64,000 nucleotides of DNA from Ophthalmolycus amberensis. Its lineage: Eukaryota; Chordata; Actinopteri; Perciformes; Zoarcidae. This document shows, in pieces, positions 57,401-64,000 of the stretch. The translations under genes and the position numbers were made by a program. How positions within the stretch are numbered: position 1 is the stretch's first letter; each line of letters starts with the position of its first letter. The stretch spans positions 283,001-347,000 of the forward strand of contig JAFEUB010001185.1 in assembly GCA_024529925.1 (NCBI GenBank). Reading direction: 5' to 3'. Under the pieces are notes generated by a model that was not told the DNA's origin, made no database searches, and worked only from the letters and a program-made list of their open reading frames with translations.

Positions 57401-60372
57401 TTTTCGTGTGGATGTCGAGAACAATAGCCTCAGTACTGCATTTATTTCATTATTAGATTCGATTGGTTTCTGTCAGAATGTACAGAAACCCACTCACTGT
57501 TTTAACCACACTCTCGACCTGGTTCTGACTTATGGCATTAACATGGAAGATTTAATAGTCTATCCACAGAATCCTCTTCTATCGGACCATTATCTAATAA
57601 CCTTTGAATTCTTACTAACGGAGTGTACACCGTTAAGCAAGAGTTACTACACTAGATGTCTATCTGATGGTGCCGTAGCTCAATTTAAAGAAGTGATTCC
57701 GTCTGTATTTAACTCAATACCATGCTTCGATGTGACGGAGGACTCCTGTGCTAACTTTAGTCCGACCCAGATTGATCATCTTGTCGACAGTGCTACAAGC
57801 TCACTGAGAAGGACACTAGACTCTATTGCTCCTTTAAAAAAGAAGTTGGTGAAACAAAGGAGATTCGCTCCATGGTATGACCCTGAAACCCGCAAATTAA
57901 AGCAAACATCGCGAAAACTTGAAAGAACATGGCGTTCCACTAACTTGGAAGAATCTCGGTTACTCTGGCGAGACAGTCTTAAGACATATAAGAAGGCCAT
58001 CCGTAATGCCAGAGCAGCCTATTACTCATCGTTAATAGAGAAAAATAAGAACAACCCCAGGTTCCTCTTCAGCACTGTAGCCAGGCTGACAGAGAGTCAC
58101 AGCTCTGTTGTGCCGAGTATCCCTATAGACCTCAGTAGCAATGACTTCATGAACTTCTTTAATGATACAATTATAATTATTAGAGAGAACATTAATAATC
58201 TCCTGCCCTCGACCGATCTTTCCACAAATATAGTAACCTTAGAAACAGCTGTAAGCCCTGATGTATGTTTGGATGGCTTTACTCCCATTGACCTTGACAA
58301 ACTGACTTCAACAATTTTTACGTCTAAACCTTCCACCTGTCTCTTAGACCCTATACCGACTAGGCTGCTTAAAGAAGTGCTACCATTAATTAGCACAACT
58401 TTATTAGATATCATCAACCTGTCTTTAGTAACAGGTCATGTACCACAGTCCTTTAAAGTAGCTGTGATTAAACCTCTTCTTAAGAAGCCCACTCTGGATC
58501 CAGAGGTGTTGGCCAACTATAGACCGATCTCTAACCTTCCCTTCCTCTCTAAGATCCTTGAGAAAGCAGTTGCAAATCAGTTGTGTGACTTTCTGTGTAA
58601 CAATAGTTTATTTGAGGATTTTCAGTCAGGATTTAGAAAGCATCATAGCACAGAGACAGCTCTGGTAAAAATAACTAATGACCTTCTAATCGCATCAGAC
58701 AAAGGACTCGTCTCTGTTCTTGTCCTGTTAGACCTTAGTGCTGCGTTCGACACTATAGACCACTACATCCTGTTGCAGAGACTGGAACATTATATTGGCA
58801 TCAAAGGAACCGCACTGAACTGGTTTGGATCCTATTTATCGGATCGATCTCAGTTTGTTTATGTAAATGATGAAGCCTCGATGAAGACCAACGTCAGTTA
58901 TGGAGTTCCACAAGGTTCTGTGCTTGGACCAATCTTGTTCACCTTATATATGGTTCCTTTAGGCAATATTATCAGAAAACACTCTATAACCTTTCATTGT
59001 TATGCAGATGATACTCAATTATATATATCGATCAAACCAGACGAAACCAACCAGCTTGCTAAACTGCAAGCGTGTCTTAAGGACATAAAAACCTGGATGA
59101 CCTGCAACTTCCTGATGTTAAACTCAGACAAAACTGAAGTTATTCTACTAGGCCCAGAACACCTCCGAAATCAGTTATCTAATGATATAGTTTCTCTAGA
59201 TGGCATTGCGCTGGCATCCAGCAGCACCGTCAAGAATCTTGGAGTTACCTTTGATCAGGATTTGTCTTTCAACTCTCAGATAAAACTTATTTCTAGGACT
59301 GCCTTTTTTCACCTACGTAATATTTCAAAAATCAGGCACATCCTATCTCAAAGCGATGCAGAGAAATTAGTTCATGCATTTGTTACCTCTAGACTAGATT
59401 ATTGCAATTCCTTATTTTCAGGCTGCTCAAATAAGTCTCTTAAATCTCTCCAGCTGATCCAGAATGCTGCAGCTCGTGTACTAACAAGAACTAAGAGGAG
59501 AGATCATATTACTCCTGTATTAGCTTCTCTGCACTGGCTCCCTGTAAAATCTAGAATAGAATTTAAAATCCTTTTACTTACCTACAAAGCCCGAATTGGT
59601 CAGGCTCCATCATATCTTAAAGAGCTTATAGTACCATACTGCCCTACTAGAGAGCTGCGATCCAGTGATTCAGGGTTACTTGTGGTTCCTAGAGTCTTAA
59701 AAAGTAGTACACACACATTGTGTGTGTAGTACTTAGGAACATTACTTTTGTGTTCTGATGGTTGTTTTCATGATATTTGACACCCCCGCAGACAATCAGG
59801 TTTCTCCCAGTGGAGCCCACTGTAATTGGTCCCAATAGGGGAGACAATGAATATAATTTAACTTTATTATTAGTATTCATAATCTTTTTAGGAAAGTTAA
59901 GAAGAAATCTGTCGGAGAACCCTCAATGAGTCATAAATCATAAGAGAGCAAATTAGATACCGACAGTGTGAGGAGTGCAGCTGGAGTCAAGCCTTTTTTT
60001 TCCAGAAATGAATTAACAATAGAAACCTGTACACTTGAGAGGCTGTAATTTATACTCTACTGCCATGCAGTGTCTTACAGTATTATGTATAATCACGTGT
60101 ATTTACTCAACTTTGGTTCATTTTCAATTTACACCAGCTGTAGTGTCTTTATTTCATCTCCTCTCCTCCAGGAAATGGTTCGGGATACCCACCGTATGCG
60201 ACTGTGGATTCGTGTTTAGTCTGACGCCGGTGTATTTACCTGACTTCACTTTCTTTTATGTGTCCCGCGAGTTCTTCAACAAACTTTTCTCCTTTCATCC
60301 AGTAGATAATGGGCCTTCTGTTTTCTCCACTGTAGCCAAAAAACGCCTTGCAGTCCAGACTGAGAGGCATAC
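32196..60372 (-). CDS. il1rapl2: il1rapl2, 11 coding exons to the stop codon (5' part outside window)
   Basis: Exons on the minus strand: 60372-60240, 48563-48418, 41148-41008, 40086-40026, 39098-38989, 35992-35847, 35756-35679, 35576-35460, 33844-33728, 33014-32775, 32294-32196 (1,388 bp). Every junction has GT/AG borders and preserved phase. The product is an interleukin-1 receptor accessory protein-like receptor, a neuronal single-pass membrane protein. The family acts in synapse formation through extracellular Ig domains (IL1RAPL1 binds receptor tyrosine phosphatase PTPRD) and a cytoplasmic TIR domain with a long tail. Seen here: Ig3, transmembrane helix, TIR box 1 (YDAYLSY), box 2 (RDLIP), box 3 (FWK), and a tail ending SSDIW. 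IL1RAPL2 is preferred over IL1RAPL1 because of EELAGHI, HLGEKEVEL, DSGEQGLFG and the LLNGQ / SDIW ending. Signal peptide, Ig1 and Ig2 lie beyond base 64000. Confidence 0.9.
32295..33727 (-). other. il1rapl2 introns flanking exon 32775-33014
   Basis: Two introns of 480 bp (32295-32774) and 713 bp (33015-33727). The first has an A-rich tract near its 5' side (32718-32745). No other features seen. Confidence 0.7.
32775..33014 (-). CDS. il1rapl2: il1rapl2 exon: cytoplasmic tail 2
   Basis: A 240-bp exon, 80 codons in phase 0, acceptor TCACTGCAG, donor GTGAGG. It begins VPLATEIPDYNQMTLPLGGG, has a Pro/Ser-rich middle (PPQPSSLSPPLPPPS), and ends RHVYCNIPMTLLNGQ. The YCNIPMTLLNGQ block is conserved in the family. 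The polyproline insert looks longer than in mammals and could be an SH3-type ligand; that is inference. Confidence 0.92.
33728..33844 (-). CDS. il1rapl2: il1rapl2 exon: cytoplasmic tail 1
   Basis: A 117-bp exon, 39 codons in phase 0, acceptor GGTAACAG, donor GTCAGC. It reads VMDSGEQGLFGDLQTT, then STIAMTTASLAHP. DSxEQGLFGxLQ is the IL1RAPL2 version of this tail segment; IL1RAPL1 has a Pro in place of the Leu, as I recall. Confidence 0.9.
33845..35459 (-). other. il1rapl2 intron, 1.6 kb
   Basis: The left portion (about 33975-34320) begins with GAACACGTCACCAGCAAAAT and ATGACCATTTGT, resembling GAACACGCCACTCGCAAAAT and ATGACCATTTAT at 24903-24934. It is therefore another member of the dispersed family that borders the tandem duplication. 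Nothing else recognised. Confidence 0.5.
35460..35576 (-). CDS. il1rapl2: il1rapl2 exon: TIR box 3
   Basis: A 117-bp exon, 39 codons in phase 0, with donor GTATAC. It reads VLSIIKWRGPKSNELSSNFW, then KQVVYEMPAKRRE and ends SRRQ. FWK is TIR box 3, and YEMP marks the end of the TIR domain. The acceptor CTCAG sits beside a pyrimidine-poor tract but keeps the frame exactly. Confidence 0.92.
35679..35756 (-). CDS. il1rapl2: il1rapl2 exon: TIR, VIMIECADLK segment
   Basis: A 78-bp exon, 26 codons, phase 0 at both ends, with acceptor TGCGTCCAG and donor GTATAA. It reads VIMIECADLKNVINYQEVEA then LKHTIK. It is too small to show as a long open frame and is placed between two 0.1-kb introns. INYQEVEALKHTIK is nearly universal in IL1RAPL proteins. 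Confidence 0.93.
35847..35992 (-). CDS. il1rapl2: il1rapl2 exon: TIR central region
   Basis: A 146-bp exon starting after a (CCCTCT)n polypyrimidine acceptor and ending AAG with a GTGATG donor in phase 0. It encodes (T)YIEDLARSVEQSRRLIIV, then LTPEFVAKRGWSIFQIE and MLVTGEIK. RRLIIVLTP and RGWSIF are strongly conserved TIR elements. The next intron is only 90 bp (35757-35846). Confidence 0.93.
35996..36020 (-). repeat. (GGGAGA)n hexamer forming a splice-acceptor pyrimidine tract
   Basis: On the minus strand about four CTCTCC-type hexamers run directly into the CTGCCAG acceptor of the TIR exon starting at 35992. The tract is a short tandem repeat acting as the polypyrimidine tract. Confidence 0.75.
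36021..38988 (-). other. il1rapl2 intron, about 3 kb
   Basis: Contains (TG)n microsatellites at 38599-38633 and 38785-38811, a pyrimidine-rich stretch at 36820-36930, and a homeodomain-site-like AT-rich interval at 36930-37090 (AATCAATTAATGAAATAACA; GGGCTAATGGAGTGGATAAT). No exon was found between the flanking phase-1 borders. Confidence 0.5.
38989..39098 (-). CDS. il1rapl2: il1rapl2 exon: TIR box 2
   Basis: A 110-bp exon (acceptor CCCCGGCAG, donor GTAAGT) encoding SSSDEEAFALEILPD, then LEKHYGYKLFIPDRDLIPSS. FALEILPDxLEKHYGYKL and RDLIP are the conserved TIR helix and box 2 (BB-loop) region. The donor is followed in the intron by a short ATCC/ATCT tandem tract. Confidence 0.93.
39099..41007 (-). 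other. il1rapl2 introns around the 61-bp exon
   Basis: Introns 39099-40025 (927 bp) and 40087-41007 (921 bp). In the first, 39890-39945 carries CTGTTTCCCCCTGCTCTCAG and TATGCTAAGCTAGGCTAACC, a fragment of the same fish repeat as 47500-47845 in the opposite orientation. The second has no recognisable feature. Confidence 0.5.
40026..40086 (-). CDS. il1rapl2: il1rapl2 exon: TIR box 1
   Basis: A 61-bp exon (acceptor CTCCACAG, donor GTCAGT) reading (D)NKEYDAYLSYTKVE, then LDCLG and a split Arg codon. YDAYLSY is TIR box 1. It enters in phase 1 and leaves in phase 2. Confidence 0.92.
41008..41148 (-). CDS. il1rapl2: il1rapl2 exon: transmembrane segment
   Basis: Acceptor TGACTGCAG, donor GTAAGC; 141 bp, phase 1 at both ends. 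It reads (D)MYRLELAGG, then a hydrophobic helix LGVILLLLGVLTALY, then the cytoplasmic KCYNLEIMLCYRRHFGSDE. The short juxtamembrane ELAGG, the helix and the basic YRRHFG stop-transfer are family hallmarks. Confidence 0.93.
42005..42771. mobile_element. Non-autonomous DNA transposon (hAT-like) carrying a minisatellite
   Basis: The left end is CAGTGGCGGGCCGTGC, and the right end read inward is CAGTGGTGGGCCGTCAG, a terminal inverted repeat of about 15 bp with two mismatches. Flanks TATATATG (left) and TATATAAT (right) agree over six bases, a partial 8-bp TSD blurred by the adjoining (AC)n(AT)n tract. There is no transposase frame. A second terminal-like sequence TAGGGGTGTAACAATACACG begins at 42102 inside, hinting at a nested hAT-type fragment. 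Confidence 0.65.
42213..42372. repeat. 18-bp minisatellite, about 9 copies
   Basis: Nearly perfect head-to-tail copies of GCACGTTAATGCTGAGCT, the last one truncated. On the minus strand it translates to a Ser-Ser-Ala-Leu-Thr-Cys hexapeptide repeat, which I do not regard as coding. It lies wholly within the 42005-42771 element. Confidence 0.97.
47500..47845. repeat. Common teleost dispersed repeat
   Basis: Begins GAGGAATAGTTTGACATTTT followed by GGGAAATTTGCTTATTTGCT, and contains GACAGGAAGCAGGGGGAAAC near 47629. This order of motifs is familiar from an abundant perciform repeat (usually ending with a TAGAGGTGCTGG-like sequence). The copy is diverged, and the class (SINE-like or MITE) is uncertain. 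Confidence 0.55.
48418..48563 (-). CDS. il1rapl2: il1rapl2 exon: second half of Ig domain 3
   Basis: Acceptor TTTGTCCAG, donor GTAGAC; 146 bp, completing an Arg codon and leaving in phase 1. It encodes ILREHLGEKEVELSLTF, then DLANYTCYVEN, which holds the second Ig cysteine in the usual NYxCxVxN context, and ends near ILQKK. NYT is also an N-glycosylation sequon. A longer minus-strand frame that continues past the donor is intronic readthrough. Confidence 0.93.
50109..50633 (+). mobile_element. Solo LTR of an LTR retrotransposon, 525 bp, 5-bp TSD
   Basis: Begins TGTCAGGATCC and ends CTCCCGTGACA (TG...CA), flanked by the direct repeat ATTAA at 50104-50108 and 50634-50638. Internally, CTATATAAACTCTGG near 50345 is a TATA box and AATAAA at 50560-50565 a polyadenylation signal, in the right order for U3-R-U5 on the plus strand. 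No internal gag/pol or second LTR is adjacent, so it is a solo LTR left by LTR-LTR recombination. The 5-bp TSD and layout suggest the Gypsy class. Plus-strand frames across it are not genes. Confidence 0.85.
52741..53319 (+). pseudogene. Degenerate reverse-transcriptase fragment of a LINE
   Basis: Three-frame reading on the plus strand shows broken RT motifs: LTVAFDTIN (catalytic AFDTxxH region), QGVPQGSSLGPPLFILS in another frame, then HFHCYTDDIQLYMSTK (the YADD box with Ala changed to Thr). At least two frame changes separate the motifs, and the ends are truncated. It is related to the L2/CR1 group but not a copy of the element at 56.7-59.7 kb. Confidence 0.8.
54440..54486. repeat. (CA)n microsatellite
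   Basis: Uninterrupted alternating CA of about 47 bp within the largest il1rapl2 intron. Confidence 0.97.
56738..57427 (+). mobile_element. L2-clade LINE, endonuclease part (first frame)
   Basis: A 229-codon frame contains apurinic-type endonuclease motifs: GLLNIRSLSSKA, IDLFCLTETWLS (catalytic Glu in TETW), GRGGGVAAIF, then VIFVIVYRAPGP and VIIVGDF. After GDF the frame breaks where the metal-binding GDFN-H motif should continue, and a stop follows. The remaining polyprotein continues in another frame from about 57396. The clade assignment (Maui/L2) rests on these motifs together with the downstream RT. Confidence 0.85.
57396..59729 (+). mobile_element. L2-clade LINE, endonuclease end and reverse transcriptase (second frame)
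   Basis: A 777-codon frame continues the element: LLSDHYLITFEF (endonuclease SDH motif, near residue 62), then RT motifs NYRPISNLPFLSKILEK, FRKHHSTETALVKI, LLDLSAAFDTIDH, GVPQGSVLGPILFTLYM, FHCYADDTQLYIS (catalytic YADD near residue 537) and LNSDKTEVILLG. It ends in the C-terminal HWLPVKSRIEFKILLLTYKA and LRSSDSGLLVVPR. The coding sequence then stops in a CA/TG snapback around 59704-59730, where the usual remaining C-terminal segment is missing. The copy is 3'-truncated or rearranged and cannot make the full protein because of the upstream frameshift. Plus strand, so antisense to il1rapl2. Confidence 0.9.
60240..60372 (-). CDS. il1rapl2: il1rapl2 exon: first half of Ig domain 3
   Basis: Acceptor TGTGTTGCAG, donor GTAAAT; 133 bp entering with two bases of a split codon and leaving in phase 2. 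It encodes MPLSLDCKAFFGYSG, the first cysteine strand of the Ig fold, then IIYWMKGEKFVEELAGHI. YWMKGEKF is a signature shared by IL1RAPL1 and IL1RAPL2, while EELAGHI fits IL1RAPL2. The following intron is 11.7 kb. Confidence 0.93.
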
Positions 60373-61231
60373 CTGCAACACAAGCCACAACACTGTTGTA
60401 ATACAGACAACAGCAAACTGAGACATCTATATTGTTTTCCACTGTAGCTGAAACAGCCACTGCAGTCTAGGCTGAAGGGAAATGCACACGCTGACATCTG
60501 CCGTGCATACGTACACAAGAAGAGAAGGTTAATGAAGAAAGTGGGAGCGTTATGGTAGAATATAGTTCTTGTGGCTGCTCAGAGGCGTGTAGCTGAAGGT
60601 GGGAAGCTGTCTAGGTGTGCATCAGGGTAGCTGCTTGGAGCCCCTTCAATTGGGCTTATCAAGCAATGTTGGCGGCAGCGATGTCCAGCCCGGCTGTTTA
60701 ACATAAGAGTGATCAAATGTCATCAAAGTTTAAAGTTATGGAGCAAAACTGTAACAGCGAAGCAGAAATAAAAGTATTGCATGAAATGTCAGTTCACAAA
60801 AATCACAAAAAAGCTTTTCCTGTGCGCAGACTTTTGCCTTTATATAATATATATTACATATAATATAACAGAGTAACTTTTCAATGCCTTTAGCGTCTCA
60901 CATACAATGGTTGTCGCAGCAGAAATCTTAAATGGCGACATTGGAAAATGTGAGGTGAACGGACCTTTAATGTACGAGGAACTGCTTAAGTAGGAAGCTG
61001 CTGACACACGAGGGGTTTCAGGTAGTTAGTGATGCATCTGTTCTTTCTTTACTCCATTTGACGTCATGGCAAAACACCTTCACTGATTATTGTTTGACCA
61101 GAAGTGAACAAATAACGGGTAAAAAAAACATGGGCTATTACATAGGCAATCCATATATGCTAAATGCAACAACTTCTGTGATCCAGCACATATGATCTAT
61201 TACTGCTTAAAGAAAGAATGGACAATGCTAG

Positions 61232-61267
<36 letters not shown>

Positions 61268-61734
61268 ACACACGCACACATTTAAGCAGACCCACACATG
61301 CTCCCACACACCCTCCTGTAAGACCTTGAAACCACCACTCTGTGATTACAGCTATCAGTGGCGATGATGGAGTATTAATGAGCATTCTAACGAGCGCTAC
61401 CTCGTTAGGCAGTCAATTAGCAGATAATTATGATCGACCTCGGTATTATCATAATGATAGCTCTATCAGCACTCTATCCAGGACCGACATAGAATGCTAA
61501 CAACATGTGCATATCTGTGCGTTTTGTTGTCAGTGGCGCTTGAACTGAATGTTAACATTGTTCACATTGTACACATAAACTGTGGCTGATCTTCTATGCA
61601 GAGTGAGTAGGAGAGGACTCTGCTTCTGTGCAAGTGGTGTCCTCACTCCTTGTCCCTGTAATGACTTGTTTCCTTAAAAGGGCAGCAAAGGTACAACTGG
61701 TTATAAGGGTTGAATAAACATGGGACTTATAGTT

Positions 61735-62130
61735 AGTCTCACTGCAGAGTCTCACTGCAGTGAGTCTCACTGCAGAGAGTCTCACTGCAGAGAGTCTCTC
61801 TGCAGTGAGACTCTCTGCAGAGAGTCTCACTGCAGAGAGTCTCACTGCAGAGAGTCTCACTGCAGAGAGTCTCTCTGCAGTGAGACTCTCTGCAGAGAGT
61901 CTCACTGCAGAGAGTCTCACTGCAGAGTCTCACTGCAGACTCTCACTGCAGAGAGTCTCACTGCAGAGTCTCACTGCAGAGAGTCTCACTGCAGAGAGTC
62001 TCACTGCAGAGAGTCTCACTGCAGAGAGTCTCACTGCAGAGAGTCTCACTGCAGAGAGTCTCACTGCAGAGTCTCACTGCAGAGTCTCACTGCAGAGTCT
62101 CACTGCAGAGTCTCACTGCAGAAAGTCTCA
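61735..62130. repeat. 15-bp minisatellite bounded by CTGCAG, with inverted units
   Basis: About 26 units of AGAGAGTCTCACTGC (one CTGCAG per unit), with some shortened 11- to 13-bp units near the ends. Two units, 61800-61820 and 61875-61895, read CTGCAGTGAGACTCTCTGCAG, the exact reverse complement of the normal unit. Each is preceded by a hybrid unit reading AGAGAGTCTCTCTGC. Reading frames of 100-150 codons on both strands are repeat translations. Confidence 0.95.
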
Positions 62131-63837
62131 GCGGTTACCCGACTAAAACACATCCCCCACATCACCACTTAACATGATTGGTGTGGATTTGCCTTCCATT
62201 TAGTGCCTCTATTGTGATGTTTAACTCCAATTCGGTTGAATTAGGACATTGATGATTTAGGCAACTATTCTTTGCAGCCAAATTATCACAAACAAAATTA
62301 CCAAGAAGACAGTGCGAAATACAAAAGTTCAGAACCACATATCACAACAAGAGACATCAGCTCTGGTCTCTAACACCCGTTCGTATAGTTATTAAAGCTG
62401 CAGTAATATCTTATATTCTTTACATCAACAATAGATTAAAGTACTGTATGTGGAGGGTGTTGCTGAGAGTGGCGAGCTCACAGAATTATCACCTTAATTT
62501 GGATTATTTTGGTCCAATCTCACCAGCGTGACGTTGACGTTGTGAAGTCTGTATGAGACACACCCTGGTCTCAACTAACTCCAATGTATCACTGCGTCAC
62601 TATCAGACGCTCAGAGCAATGGACGTGGTGTTGCGAGCGAGAGATTCCTCCTCAGGGTGGGAGCTGAGATGGATGGGTTAAACAAACAGCACTTTTACGT
62701 CACCTGGCGCTTACACCACTGAGTCACGAGGCTTTACATTTGTAGCTTGATTAACATAACAAGCGTACTTGTTTGAAATCAAAACAATTGAAGTTGAAAG
62801 TTGAAAATACCTATCAGTTCCTACAGAATCTCACAGGATTGTAAATATTGGAACCATTATTGTAGAATTAGTTGTGGCTTCTAAAAAACAACAACAATAA
62901 TTTGCGTCTACTTTTGTGTTATTGGAGTGAATTTTAAAGCAGACTTAACTCAAGTTGAGTGACAGTAAATACGATTTTCATTTCTTTCCATTTAGATTTT
63001 CTTACAAATATTCAACAAAAGCTTAGGACAAAACCACATTGTTAATGAACACTTTTTTATTTCATGAATCATAATAAGCATTCAGTTGTTTATTACAATC
63101 AAACTCAGCTCATCTCAAATCATTCTCTGCCAGATTACTACCACAAGATGATCTATTTTTGTGTAACGGTATGAACTTCACAGTGAGCATAACATGTTAT
63201 GATTGACATACATTTTTGCAATGGCAAAATCCCAAATTGCTGGAGGAAGTGATCTGCGATGGCAGTGATGTTTCGTATACATGAAGAGTGAGAGGGAGCG
63301 ACGGAGGGAATCCATAGAAGCACAGTCTGTCTGCTTTGCTCCCTCCTTTGTAACTATTGCAGCTACTTTTCACATCGTTAGTTTCACTTGTCACTCGTTG
63401 GGTTTCACTGCTCTCTCCTGGCTTTTCACTTCTTCCCACCACTAAAATAGCTCCCCTGTCTCTCCGTGTCTCTCCCTGTCTCTCCGTGTCTCCCTGTCTC
63501 CTCCCTGTCTCCTCTCCTCCTTTTATTTCTTTCCCTTTTTCCTCTTTGCTGTCATTCCCCCTCTACGCCTCCTCAGTCTTTCCTCCCTTCTCTCCCTTGC
63601 CCTTATCATTCTCGTTTTTATCTCTTCTAGCCTTTGTCTCTATATGGCACAAGTAAACCCATGTCCTGATATGTTGCAAAGTGTCACAAAGGGGGTACAA
63701 GGTGAAATAATCAAATTACTCAAGGAATACATCATTGTTAAACACTGTTGTGGCAGAATGAATAGAACAGTCAGGTGAAGGATTGTTGGAGAGAAGTAAG
63801 ACAACCCTTAATGAGGGAAATGAATCACTGAAAACTG

Positions 63838-63841
<4 letters not shown>

Positions 63842-63888
<47 letters not shown>
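63842..63888. repeat. (CA)n microsatellite
   Basis: Uninterrupted alternating CA of about 47 bp near the right edge. Confidence 0.97.
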
Positions 63889-63891
<3 letters not shown>

Positions 63892-64000
63892 TCCTATGGC
63901 CGTTGACTTGACAAGTCCGTATGACAAGAAAGGGCCGAAGTTAATAGACTTTGAGTGTGATACATTTTCATAATTCTGTCATCTGTGATTCAGCCCCTTC

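Larger units (their letters stand above)
48564..60239 (-). other. il1rapl2 intron, 11.7 kb, rich in retroelement remains
   Basis: Besides the solo LTR, L2 copy and reverse-transcriptase relic listed separately, it has purine-rich sequence at 48850-49080, a dispersed repeat near 49480-49680 shared with 62590-62790, and a CA microsatellite at 54440-54486. No exon is supported. A poly-A run at 48721-48736 is unremarkable. Confidence 0.55.
60373..64000 (-). other. il1rapl2 intron (partial) to window edge
   Basis: No exon seen. Contents: (CA)n at 61234-61280 and 63842-63888, a conserved-looking homeodomain-site cluster at 61340-61480, the CTGCAG minisatellite at 61735-62130, a dispersed repeat near 62590-62790, and a polypyrimidine block (CTGTCTCTCCGTGTCTC type) at 63410-63640. 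The preceding il1rapl2 exon (Ig2) must lie beyond 64000. Confidence 0.6.

Noticed and set aside
42213..62130. CRISPR-like arrays
   Set aside because: The 18-bp and 15-bp repeats abut each other with no unique spacers, and the genome is eukaryotic.
61594..62172. Long frames on both strands with TAES/CRESH-type repeats
   Set aside because: Direct product of the 15-bp minisatellite; several frames are open simultaneously.

Overview
The window is vertebrate nuclear DNA, almost certainly from a teleost fish, probably a spiny-rayed one. The evidence is small exons with GT/AG borders, long introns, very many (CA/GT)n microsatellites, Maui/L2-type LINE sequence, short hAT-type elements and teleost-style interspersed repeats. 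There are no bacterial operons, no CRISPR arrays, and no RNA gene that I can support. Nearly all open reading frames outside the exons below are simple-sequence or transposon translations.

Three protein-coding loci are visible, all transcribed on the minus strand, so each gene reads from high to low coordinates. (1) At 8131-9125 lie the first two coding exons of a germinal-centre-kinase (MAP4K4/TNIK/MINK1/NRK group) Ser/Thr kinase. The promoter side is near 9.2-9.3 kb, and the rest of the gene lies left of base 1. (2) At 15937-19002 lie three exons of a beta-1,3-galactosyltransferase 2-like (GT31) Golgi enzyme. It is complete except for the few N-terminal codons of an unseen upstream exon. 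(3) At 32196-60372 lie the eleven 3'-most coding exons of an IL1RAPL receptor, best matched to il1rapl2. They encode the third Ig domain, the transmembrane segment, the TIR domain and the tail to the stop codon. The signal peptide and first two Ig domains lie right of base 64000. All exon joins keep phase, so these genes look functional. From memory, IL1RAPL2 and NRK lie close together on the human X chromosome. That supports nrk for locus 1 and suggests an old linkage with a galactosyltransferase between the two in this fish.

Region by region: 1-8130 is kinase intron with microsatellites, one hAT-like element (4717-5489) and a teleost repeat (6265-6970). 9.3-15.9 kb is intergenic. 16.8-17.4 kb is an intronic repeat. 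19.0-32.2 kb is an intergenic repeat-rich block. It holds a hAT-like element with a perfect 8-bp target duplication (19953-20660) and a recent head-to-tail 2,906-bp duplication (24938-30650), each copy ending in a kilobase-scale CATC-type satellite. 32-64 kb is il1rapl2. Its large introns hold a hAT-like element with an internal 18-bp minisatellite (42005-42771), a solo LTR with a 5-bp target duplication (50109-50633), an old reverse-transcriptase relic (52.7-53.3 kb), a nearly full-length but frameshifted L2-clade LINE (56.7-59.7 kb), and a 15-bp minisatellite with inverted units bounded by CTGCAG (61.7-62.1 kb).

No convincing undescribed protein system is present. The most unusual material is structural DNA: the satellite-mediated tandem duplication, the minisatellite with flipped units, and the well-preserved mobile-element footprints.
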